A DNA stretch of 64,000 nucleotides from Candidatus Sulfopaludibacter sp. SbA3 (lineage in GTDB: Bacteria; Acidobacteriota; Terriglobia; Bryobacterales; Bryobacteraceae): assembly GCA_945890485.1 (NCBI GenBank), contig CAMDCN010000002.1, positions 372,001-436,000 of the forward strand, written 5' to 3'. The position numbers and the translations under genes are program-made. Positions 7,077 through 19,313 of this stretch are shown here, in pieces. The notes below the pieces were generated by a model that worked only from the letters and a program-made list of their open reading frames with translations, did no database searches and was not told where the DNA came from. The first letter of the stretch is position 1. Each line of letters opens with the position of its first letter.

Positions 7077-9019
7077 TATTCAACCGACTCCAGATACGTG
7101 TACCCATGGATGCCGTCCTCGTAAAACCGCAGCATCCGGCCGGCCTCTTCGTATCCCAATTTGCCATCGCGCACAGCCTTCTCCACGTCCTGCCGGAACG
7201 CTTCAATCAACGCCTTGGCGCTGAACTGCACGTAGTCCAACACCTCGCGCACCGTATCGCCGGCGATCACGTGGTCGAGAATAATCTCGCCCGTCTCGCT
7301 CAACTGCACGTGTACCGCGTTCGTATCGCCCAACAGGTTATGCAGGTCGCCCAGGATCTCCTGATAGGCGCCCACTAGAAACGCCCCCAGATAATACGTC
7401 TCCCCGCCTTTGAACTCATGCAGCGGCAGCGTATTCTTCACGTCGCGGCGGTCAATGAACCGGTCGATCTTCCCGTCCGAGTCGCACGAGATATCGCCCA
7501 GCACCGCATGATGCGTCGGCGTCAGCTCCAACCGGTGAATCGGCATCACCGGGAAAAGCTGCTTAATCGCCCAGCTATCCGGCATGCTCTGGAACAGTGA
7601 GAAGTTGCAGAAGTAGGTATCGGAAAGCATGCTCTCCAACCCTTCCAACTCCTCCGGCAAATACTCCAGATCCTTCGAAAGTTTAAGGATCTTCCGGCAG
7701 ATCGCCCAGTACATGTTCTCCGCCAGGCTCCGCTGCGTCAACGGCAGATAGCCCAGGCTGAACAGGTTCAGAGCCGAATCCAGCGCGCCCTGCGCGTCAT
7801 GGAACGACTCCAGCAGATTCTTCGCCGTAATGCTGCGAAACGTCTGGTGCAGGTCGATCAGCGGCTGTTCGCTCTCTTCGGAGATCTCGTTCGGAATAGC
7901 CTCTTCGCCGAATCCGCTCACGCCCAGCACGTTGAAGATCAGCATGGAATGGTAAGCCGCCACGGCCCGCCCGCTCTCGCTGATGATCGTCGGATGCGCC
8001 ACTTCGGCCTCATCGCAAACGTTCTGAATGTGATACACGACGTCGTTGGCGTACTCCTGCAGCGTATAGTTCACGCTCGATTCGAAGTCCGTCTGCGACC
8101 CGTCGTAATCAATGCCCAACCCGCCGCCGACGTCGATGAACTCCAGGCCCGCGCCCGACTTCACCATCTCGGTGTAAATCCGCGCCGCCTCAATCACCGC
8201 GCCCTTAATCTGGCGGATGTTCGTAATCTGGCTGCCCAAATGGAAGTGCACCAGCTTCAGGCAGTCTTCCATGCCCTCGCTGCGCAACTGTTCCAACGCC
8301 CGCAGCGCTTCCGATACCGTCAAGCCAAACTTCGACCGGTAGCCGCCCGACGATTTCCACCGTCCGCTGCCCCGGCTCGCCAGCTTCAGCCGGATGCCAA
8401 TCGACGGCCGCACGCCCAACTGCTTGGCATGCTTCAGAATCAAATTCAGCTCGGTATACTTCTCGACGACGGGCGTAATATTCCGGCCAATTTTCTTGGC
8501 CATCATCGCCAGTTCGATGTACTCGTCGTCCTTGAAGCCGTTGCACAGGATTGGCGTCTCGTTATCGGCGATCGCCATCACGGCCATCAGCTCCGGCTTC
8601 GAACCCGCTTCCAGGCCATAGCCAAACGGCCGGCCGTACTCGAACACTTCCTCGACCACCTGCCGCTGCTGGTTCACCTTGATCGGGAACACGCACTTGT
8701 AGGCGCCCTTGTAGCTGTGCTCGTTGATCGCCGTCCGGAACGCCGCATGCAAATCCGCCAACCGGTTCTGCAAAATCTCACCAAACCGGATCAAAATCGG
8801 AGGATTAATGCCCCGCATCACCAGCGTGTCGACCAGTTGTTTCAGGTCCACGCTCCGGCCCGCTTCTTTGTTCGGATGGACATAAACATGCCCATTCGCC
8901 CCCACGGAGAAATAGCCTTTCCCCCACGCCGCCACATCGTACATCTCCGCCGCGTCGGTGGTCGTCCAACGTTCGGTGGGGTCCATTCTCTTCGGGCTGT
9001 CAGCCAAATTCAAGTTCAA
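7076..9019 (-). CDS. speA: Biosynthetic arginine decarboxylase
   Basis: The 647-residue product is the PLP-dependent biosynthetic arginine decarboxylase of the alanine-racemase fold, which makes agmatine for polyamine synthesis. Key segments are DVAAWGKGYFSVG near the N-terminus, CVFPIKVNQQRQVVEE containing the PLP lysine, GLEAGSKPELM, LVHFHLGSQI, VGGGLGIDYDGS and ISESGRAVAAYHS, in the order and spacing of SpeA. The length matches the usual 630-660. The start is uncertain: TTG at 9019 has a GAGGGA nine bases ahead, while ATG at 8986 also fits (MDPTERWTTTDAAEMY). No agmatinase or agmatine deiminase follows in this window. The next gene in the unit is a metallophosphoesterase. Confidence 0.95.
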   Translation of the reverse strand: MNLNLADSPKRMDPTERWTTTDAAEMYDVAAWGKGYFSVGANGHVYVHPNKEAGRSVDLKQLVDTLVMRGINPPILIRFGEILQNRLADLHAAFRTAINEHSYKGAYKCVFPIKVNQQRQVVEEVFEYGRPFGYGLEAGSKPELMAVMAIADNETPILCNGFKDDEYIELAMMAKKIGRNITPVVEKYTELNLILKHAKQLGVRPSIGIRLKLASRGSGRWKSSGGYRSKFGLTVSEALRALEQLRSEGMEDCLKLVHFHLGSQITNIRQIKGAVIEAARIYTEMVKSGAGLEFIDVGGGLGIDYDGSQTDFESSVNYTLQEYANDVVYHIQNVCDEAEVAHPTIISESGRAVAAYHSMLIFNVLGVSGFGEEAIPNEISEESEQPLIDLHQTFRSITAKNLLESFHDAQGALDSALNLFSLGYLPLTQRSLAENMYWAICRKILKLSKDLEYLPEELEGLESMLSDTYFCNFSLFQSMPDSWAIKQLFPVMPIHRLELTPTHHAVLGDISCDSDGKIDRFIDRRDVKNTLPLHEFKGGETYYLGAFLVGAYQEILGDLHNLLGDTNAVHVQLSETGEIILDHVIAGDTVREVLDYVQFSAKALIEAFRQDVEKAVRDGKLGYEEAGRMLRFYEDGIHGYTYLESVE

Positions 9020-9098
9020 CGGTAGAGTTCCCTCGCAAAGTCTCAGTGTCCGATTAATAACACGGATGGAGCAAGAAGTTTTTCGTTACAAATAAAGG

Positions 9099-9872
9099 AT
9101 GCCTATTCAACTCTCCGGAAAGGTTGCTCTCGTCACTGGCGCTAGCAAAGGCGTCGGCCGCGGCATCGCGATTGCCCTCGCCCGCTACGGCGCAACCATC
9201 GTTATCAACTACAACAGTGATCTGCCCGGCGCCCAGGAAACACTCGCCTCCATCGAAGCCGCTGGCGGCTCTGGGATAACCGTCAAAGGCAGCGTCTCTT
9301 CCGCCGAACAAGTCAACGCCATGTTCGATCTCGTTAAACAGACCTACGGACGCCTCGACATCCTCGTCAACAATGCCGGCGTCCAAACCTGGAAGGCTCT
9401 CCTCGACCTCACCGAATCCGAATGGGACCACGTCCTCGACACGAACCTCAAAGGAACCTTCCTCTGCACCCAACGCGCCGCCGACATCATGAAGGAACAA
9501 GGCGCCGGCCGCATTGTCCACATCGGCTCTGGCTGCAATAAAGTCGCCTTCCCCAGCCTCGTCAACTACACCGCCAGCAAAGGCGGCATCGAACAGTTCA
9601 CCAAAGCCGCCGCCGTCGAACTAGGCAAGTTTGGCATCACCGTCAACTGCGTGGCGCCTGGCTCTATTGAAGTCGAGCGAACGAAGGAAGAAAGTGGAGA
9701 CTACGCCAGCACATGGTCCGCCCTCACTCCGCTCGGCCGCATCGGGACCCCCGAAGACATCGGCCGCGCCGTCGTATTCTTCGCGAGTGACCTATCTGAT
9801 TTCGTGTCCGGCCAAACCCTCTACGTCGATGGCGGTCTATTTGCCAAGCCCCACTGGCCGTATCCCGTGTAG
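9099..9872 (+). CDS. Short-chain dehydrogenase/reductase (FabG-like)
   Basis: A 257-residue classical SDR that should reduce a ketone or oxidise an alcohol using NAD(P). It has the nucleotide-binding TGASKGVGRGIA at residues 14-25, ILVNNAGVQTW near 90, the catalytic serine in HIGSGCN, YTASKGG with the catalytic Tyr and Lys, and the closing SGQTLYVDGG strand. The INYNSD segment after beta-2 suggests NADPH preference. AAAGG precedes the ATG at 9099. It is divergent from speA across a 79-bp gap that should hold both promoters. Its last 36 bp overlap the end of the convergent lipoprotein gene. The substrate cannot be read from the sequence. Confidence 0.88.
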   Translation: MPIQLSGKVALVTGASKGVGRGIAIALARYGATIVINYNSDLPGAQETLASIEAAGGSGITVKGSVSSAEQVNAMFDLVKQTYGRLDILVNNAGVQTWKALLDLTESEWDHVLDTNLKGTFLCTQRAADIMKEQGAGRIVHIGSGCNKVAFPSLVNYTASKGGIEQFTKAAAVELGKFGITVNCVAPGSIEVERTKEESGDYASTWSALTPLGRIGTPEDIGRAVVFFASDLSDFVSGQTLYVDGGLFAKPHWPYPV

Positions 9873-10775
9873 CTTCAATTTCTCTAAAGCCTTTTCGCCC
9901 TCAGGAGTATTCAGCTCCCAATACTTCATCCGCTCGCTCGCCAGCATCTCGGCTTTCACGCCTTCGCTGGTCTCATAGCGGACGACGCGGTGCGGCGCGG
10001 CCTTCTCTACCCAGTAGGCCCGCCACCGCTTGCCGGTCACGGCCCGATATTCGTCCAGCCCCTCGCCGCCGTCTTTCCGCGACAGCTCGGCCTCTTCCCA
10101 CCGCGCCGGGCCGTCTTTGAAGCGCGCCACCTGCAGCGCCAGCATCATTGGCACCTTCCGCGTCTCGCCCGGCTTCATCACCGGCCGCGCCATGCCCCGC
10201 GCCCACAGCATCAACGCATCTTCACTGATCCCCAAGTCCGGGTACCGCACCAGCACTTCCTGGTCGCCCTCGCCGTCGAAATAGCTATGACTTTCGACGC
10301 GAATCGCCGCCTCGTTAAAGACTGCCGATTTGAAGATGTTCCCGCACCACTCCTGGCTCGACCAGGTCACCTTCGTCGGCGCGCCAGCCGGTTTCCCGTT
10401 CACGGAAGCCAAGGCCACAAACGCCGAAAGCTGCAGGTTGTAGTCATAGATTCCCGTCTGAAAGTCCTCGACCAGGTTCAACTTCATCGCCGGAAACTCG
10501 TCGTTTTTCGGCCGCACCCCGGGGTCGCTCTTCACCCGCATCGAGTTGGCAAAGGTCTCGGCCACGGTGATCGCGACAGCCGTCCCCTTCCGCGGCGCGC
10601 CGTAGCGCGGATACGTCAGGTCATAGCTCGTCAGCTCCGCGTGCCCATCGCCCCACGTCTTCCAAAACGCGGCATCGTACACCGGCGAATCCACCGACGT
10701 CACCACCTTAGGCTTCTCCGGACCCCGCGTACATCCCGCCAGCAGCACCAGACTCAACAGCCAAATCTTCATCAT
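9837..10775 (-). CDS. Putative lipoprotein of unknown function
   Basis: A predicted lipoprotein of about 312 residues that I do not recognise as a named family. I place the start at the ATG at 10775, which overlaps the stop of the upstream methyltransferase gene as ATGA; this gives MMKIWLLSLVLLAGC with a clean lipobox (LLAGC) at the N-terminus. The longer frame from 10820 would bury the signal. The mature part is rich in charged and aromatic residues, with AFWKTWGDGHAELTSYDLTYPRYG near the start and ATKVTWSSQEWCGNIF around residue 135. It is probably anchored in the inner or outer membrane. Its 3' end runs 36 bp into the convergent SDR gene. Confidence 0.7.
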   Translation of the reverse strand: MMKIWLLSLVLLAGCTRGPEKPKVVTSVDSPVYDAAFWKTWGDGHAELTSYDLTYPRYGAPRKGTAVAITVAETFANSMRVKSDPGVRPKNDEFPAMKLNLVEDFQTGIYDYNLQLSAFVALASVNGKPAGAPTKVTWSSQEWCGNIFKSAVFNEAAIRVESHSYFDGEGDQEVLVRYPDLGISEDALMLWARGMARPVMKPGETRKVPMMLALQVARFKDGPARWEEAELSRKDGGEGLDEYRAVTGKRWRAYWVEKAAPHRVVRYETSEGVKAEMLASERMKYWELNTPEGEKALEKLKLHGIRPVGLGK

Positions 10776-11509
10776 CGACTCCTCAACTTCCACAGTATCT
10801 GACGGATCATCCCCTGCCACTGTACGGCATCCCGCGATCCCAAATTCATCCGCCGCACCAGCCGCCGCAGCTTCAGGTCCGTCGACTCCGCCACCCGCTC
10901 ATGCACGTACCCGCTCTCCTCGAGCGCCTCCCGCAACAACCCCGTAAACCGGTCCACCTCTGCCGTCGTCGCCAAGCCCTGCGCCACCGGCGGCGTCACC
11001 TTCCACCGCCCATCCCGGATCAACTCGTACAGCGTCACCGCCACAGCCTGCCCCAGGTTCATCGACCCGTGCGGCTCCCGCGTCGGAATGCGCATCAGAA
11101 AATGGCAGTAGCTCATCTCCTCATTCGACATCCCAAACTTCTCCGACCCGAACAGCAGCGCGGTCGGCCCGTTGTGCTTCCGAATGCGCCGCGCGGCATC
11201 TTCCAGCCGGTACAGCGGCAACTGCATCTCCCGCTTCCCCACCGACGACGTCCCCACCACCAGCGTCGCGTCCCCCACGGCCTCCGCGATACCCGGGTAC
11301 TCCTGCGCCCCCGTCACCACCTCGCCAGCATGGGTCGCCGACCGCGCCTCGTCCACCGCCACCCGGTAGGCGTCCACCAGCCGTAGGTCCGTCAAGCCAA
11401 AATTGCTCATCGCCCGCGCCACGGCGCCGATGTTGAGCGGATTGCGTGGACTGGCTAACACGACGCGAAACAAAGCAGGATCCAAGTCCTCAGTGTAAAC
11501 TGCCAGCAT
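10772..11509 (-). CDS. TrmH/SPOUT family RNA 2'-O-methyltransferase (TrmJ-like)
   Basis: A SpoU/TrmH-type RNA ribose methyltransferase. The N-terminal motif FRVVLASPRNPLNIGAVARAMSNFG and the knot-forming motifs LLFGSEKFGMSNEEM and GSMNLGQAVAVTLYEL are clear, and the order and C-terminal helical tail fit TrmJ (Cm32/Um32 in tRNA), though other rRNA or tRNA targets are possible. The ATG at 11509 gives 245 residues, the usual size. An upstream extension in frame to 11680 is low-complexity (Ser/Thr-rich) and lies within the divergent GDPD gene, so I reject it. The ATG at 11509 overlaps the ATG of that divergent gene in a CATG; a TTG a few codons downstream is an alternative start. Confidence 0.82.
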   Translation of the reverse strand: MLAVYTEDLDPALFRVVLASPRNPLNIGAVARAMSNFGLTDLRLVDAYRVAVDEARSATHAGEVVTGAQEYPGIAEAVGDATLVVGTSSVGKREMQLPLYRLEDAARRIRKHNGPTALLFGSEKFGMSNEEMSYCHFLMRIPTREPHGSMNLGQAVAVTLYELIRDGRWKVTPPVAQGLATTAEVDRFTGLLREALEESGYVHERVAESTDLKLRRLVRRMNLGSRDAVQWQGMIRQILWKLRSR

Positions 11510-12287
11510 GCGCTGCTGCCTCTTTCTGCTCCTCGCCGTCTCCTTGTCCGCCGAAACGCTCGTCATGGGCCACCGCGGCTGCCGCGCCCTTCGCCCGGAA
11601 AACACGATCGCCGCCTTTGAACACGCCCTCAAGGTTGGAGCCGACGTGCTCGAACTCGATGTCGTCGTCACGCAGGACAATCACCTGGTCGTTCACCACG
11701 ATCTCGACCTCGCCGGCAAATCGGTTCACTCGATGACGCTAGCCGAAGTCCGCGCCTTTGACCGCGGCGGCACTCGTAGCCCCAACTTCCCCAAACAGCA
11801 ACTCATCCCCGGCGAACGCATTCCGACGCTTGCCGAAGTCCTCACCCTCGCAAAGAAGCGCAAAGCCCGCCTGATGATCGAAACCAAAGTCGACCCCGCC
11901 GTCGACCCGCAATGGTTCGCCACGGCCGTCGATCAACAGATCCGCCAGTACGGCGTTACGAGCCAGGTGATGCTCCAAAGCTTCGACCATCGCACGCTCC
12001 ACGCCATGCGCAAACTCAACCCCGAGATTCCGCTGGTCCTCCTAAACCCCCGTCAGAAGCTCGCCGACTACATCACCCCCGCCCGCGCCCTCGGCTCCAA
12101 AGCCATCCAGATGGTTAACGTCGCCGTCGTCGACGCCGACATCGTAAAGACCCTCAAAGCCGCCAACATCCCTATCTACGTCGGCACCACCGACGACCCC
12201 GCCCAGTGGAAGCGCCTCATCGACCTCAAGATCGACGGTATCCTGACTGACGACCCCGAAGGCCTCCGCCGTCTCCTGCCGCGCTAG
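11508..12287 (+). CDS. Glycerophosphodiester phosphodiesterase, exported
   Basis: A 259-residue GDPD-family enzyme that would hydrolyse glycerophosphodiesters to glycerol-3-phosphate and an alcohol. A signal peptide (MRCCLFLLLAVSLSA) precedes the first motif GHRGCRALRPENT, with the catalytic HRG and the PENT loop. Then come VLELDVVVTQDNHLVVHHD, carrying the metal-binding Glu and Asp and the second catalytic His, and LMIETKVD. It ends with GILTDDPEGL, standard for the family. The protein should act in the periplasm. Only nine bases separate it from the next gene, so the two are probably co-transcribed. The start codon overlaps that of the divergent methyltransferase and no strong Shine-Dalgarno is seen. 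Confidence 0.9.
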   Translation: MRCCLFLLLAVSLSAETLVMGHRGCRALRPENTIAAFEHALKVGADVLELDVVVTQDNHLVVHHDLDLAGKSVHSMTLAEVRAFDRGGTRSPNFPKQQLIPGERIPTLAEVLTLAKKRKARLMIETKVDPAVDPQWFATAVDQQIRQYGVTSQVMLQSFDHRTLHAMRKLNPEIPLVLLNPRQKLADYITPARALGSKAIQMVNVAVVDADIVKTLKAANIPIYVGTTDDPAQWKRLIDLKIDGILTDDPEGLRRLLPR

Positions 12288-12296
12288 CATCAAGGC

Positions 12297-17427
<5,131 letters not shown>

Positions 17428-17637
17428 AAATTAGACCGTTATTTCTATAACCGGATTCGTAGGTGCTGTGGAAATGTGGAATCCTCCCTAAATTATACAA
17501 AATTCAACTGCTTCCTGCTCAAGCAACCAGTGGATCGCTCGGCGGACGGAGGAGGATAATCCGCCCTTGCCACTTTCCCTCACAGCCGTCCACCGGATAT
17601 TCTGGCGGGGGTCTGTGGAAAACAAACGTAAACGTAT
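17428..17637. other. dnaA-dnaN intergenic region with DnaA-box-like sites
   Basis: This 210-bp non-coding stretch contains TGTGGAAAA at 17614-17622 (reverse complement TTTTCCACA) and TGTGGAAAT at 17467-17475 (ATTTCCACA). Each is close to the DnaA-box consensus TTATCCACA. Between them is an AT-richer stretch around 17489-17510 that could act as an unwinding element. It should also carry the dnaN promoter. Together with the region upstream of dnaA it is a candidate part of a bipartite oriC; this is inference from position and motif only. Confidence 0.5.
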
Positions 17638-18939
17638 TTAGATTGAATCAGTTAGGCTGTGGAGCAGCCTGTTCAAATCTCCGTCGCGCTGCCGGAGTTT
17701 GTCAATCTTCTGCACCGAGTGCAGCACCGTCGTATGGTGCTTCCCGCCAAAGTGCCGACCAATCTCCGGTAAGGACGATTGCGTCAGCTCCTTCGCCAAA
17801 TACATCGCAATCTGCCGTGGATAGGCAATATTCTGCGTATTCGACTTCAACTTCAACTGCCCGGGCTGCAATCCGAACTTATCCGCCACCGATCGAACGA
17901 TCAAATCAATGGTCACTCGCCGCTCGCTGCCCCCGGAAAGCTGTTTTAAGACCTGCTGCGCCATCGAAAGCGTGATCGGGGAATCCATCACTGAACTGTA
18001 GGCCATCAGCTTCACCAGGGCCCCTTCCAGCTCCCGCACGTTCGACTTCGTCTTCGTAGCGATATAAATCCGGACATCCTCCGGCAGTTGAATTCCTTCC
18101 GCCTCGGATTTCTTGTCCAAAATCGCCATCTTCGTCTCAAGATCCGGTGGCTGCACGTCCACCATCAATCCCCACTCAAACCGGCTCCGCAGCCGGTCCG
18201 TCAACCCTTGCGTCTGCTTCGGCGGCTGGTCGGAACTCAAGACAATCTGCTTGCCGTTCTCGTGCAAAGCGTTGAAAGTATGGAAAAACTCTTCCTGTGT
18301 TCGCTCTTTATTCGCAAGCACCTGAATATCATCCACCAGAAGAATATCCGCGCTCCGATAGTGCTGGTGAAACGTAGACATCCGGTCGGTCTTGATGCAG
18401 TCGATCATCTCGTTCATGAACTTCTCGCTCGACGTGTAGATGATCTTCATCGAACCGTAGCGATCCGCCAGCGTCCGGCCAATCGCATGCATCAGATGGG
18501 TCTTCCCCATTCCCACGCCGCCATAGATGAACAGCGGGTTGTATCGTTCGGCTGGATTATCCGCGACAGCCTTCGCCGCCGCATGGGCGAACTGGTTGCA
18601 ACTCCCAACCACAAAATTCGCAAAGTTGTACTTCGGGTTCAGCGCGCTCATCGGGGTGTCGTTCGCCCCGTTACCCGGTCCAGCATGCACCTGCGCCGCC
18701 GGCACCGCCGCCACCTGATACTCCACCTGCTGAATATCCAACCCTAACGCCGCAATCGCCGTCCCGACGTACTCCGCGTACTCCTGCTCCATCCAGACCT
18801 TCGTCGCTTCACTCGACACCCCGACCACTAGCCGCCCGGCCGAATGGGTCTGCTGTTGCGTCGGAGCTAACCAGTTCTGGAAACTTTCTGAGCTCAACTT
18901 CTTGGCGAGCTCTCGCTTAATCTGATCCCAAACCGTCAT
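17638..18939 (-). CDS. dnaA: Chromosomal replication initiator DnaA
   Basis: The 433-residue initiator AAA+ ATPase. Domain I starts MTVWDQIKRELAKKL, domain II is a short Ala/Gly-rich linker around residues 80-100, and domain III opens with YNFANFVVGSCNQFAHAAA. Walker A is GGVGMGKTH near 140, Walker B is ILLVDDIQ, and sensor and arginine-finger segments follow (LRSRFEWGL). Domain IV has the box-binding FGGKHHTTVLHSVQKI near the end; the HH version replaces the more common RD/KD. I chose the ATG at 18939; the longer frame from 18990 adds 17 residues within the upstream control region. DnaA-box-like sites flank the gene on both sides, suggesting autoregulation. Confidence 0.97.
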   Translation of the reverse strand: MTVWDQIKRELAKKLSSESFQNWLAPTQQQTHSAGRLVVGVSSEATKVWMEQEYAEYVGTAIAALGLDIQQVEYQVAAVPAAQVHAGPGNGANDTPMSALNPKYNFANFVVGSCNQFAHAAAKAVADNPAERYNPLFIYGGVGMGKTHLMHAIGRTLADRYGSMKIIYTSSEKFMNEMIDCIKTDRMSTFHQHYRSADILLVDDIQVLANKERTQEEFFHTFNALHENGKQIVLSSDQPPKQTQGLTDRLRSRFEWGLMVDVQPPDLETKMAILDKKSEAEGIQLPEDVRIYIATKTKSNVRELEGALVKLMAYSSVMDSPITLSMAQQVLKQLSGGSERRVTIDLIVRSVADKFGLQPGQLKLKSNTQNIAYPRQIAMYLAKELTQSSLPEIGRHFGGKHHTTVLHSVQKIDKLRQRDGDLNRLLHSLTDSI

Positions 18940-19313
18940 AGTTCTTTCTTTTACTTTCAAATTCCAAACACACAGACGCACTCTTCCCACATGTTTTCCA
19001 CAACCTGTGGAAAAGTTACACGAACGGCTGTAACGGGGGTGGGGAGGTCTCGGAGGGGACCGTTCAAGCTACCTGGACTCTGCTATCCAACTGCCGAACG
19101 GACCCTCAGAATAGCACACGGCCGTGCAGCGGTGACAAGCGATTTCTCAAGAAATAAGTCCTTTGTTATCAACAAGAAGACAATTCAAAACCCTTTTGTT
19201 TCCATCCAGTTACATCCCGGATTTCCTCACCCAAATGGAGCATCTCCACAACATCTGGTAGCCCTTCCCCAACAAGATATCCACAGGTTGCGTAGGTGAT
19301 TACACCTACCACC
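18940..19313. other. dnaA upstream region, candidate oriC
   Basis: No gene is visible in these 374 bp. A perfect inverted pair of DnaA-box-like nonamers lies at 18994-19002 (TTTTCCACA) and 19006-19014 (TGTGGAAAA), separated by three bases. Further near-consensus sites are TTATCAACA at 19166-19174, ATCTCCACA at 19242-19250 and ATATCCACA at 19277-19285. The stretch 19150-19205 is notably AT-rich for this genome and could be the unwinding element. A 7-bp hairpin with a 4-base loop (19292-19309) lies just past the stop of the M14 peptidase gene and may be a weak terminator, although no T-run follows it. The region should also hold the dnaA promoter. Confidence 0.6.

Noticed and set aside
7799-9025. 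Plus-strand ORF of 408 codons opposite speA
   Set aside because: It overlaps a complete SpeA gene and has no recognisable domain.
19292-19309. Hairpin after the M14 gene as a rho-independent terminator
   Set aside because: The stem is only 7 bp and no T-run follows on the transcribed side; it is kept only as a weak possibility.
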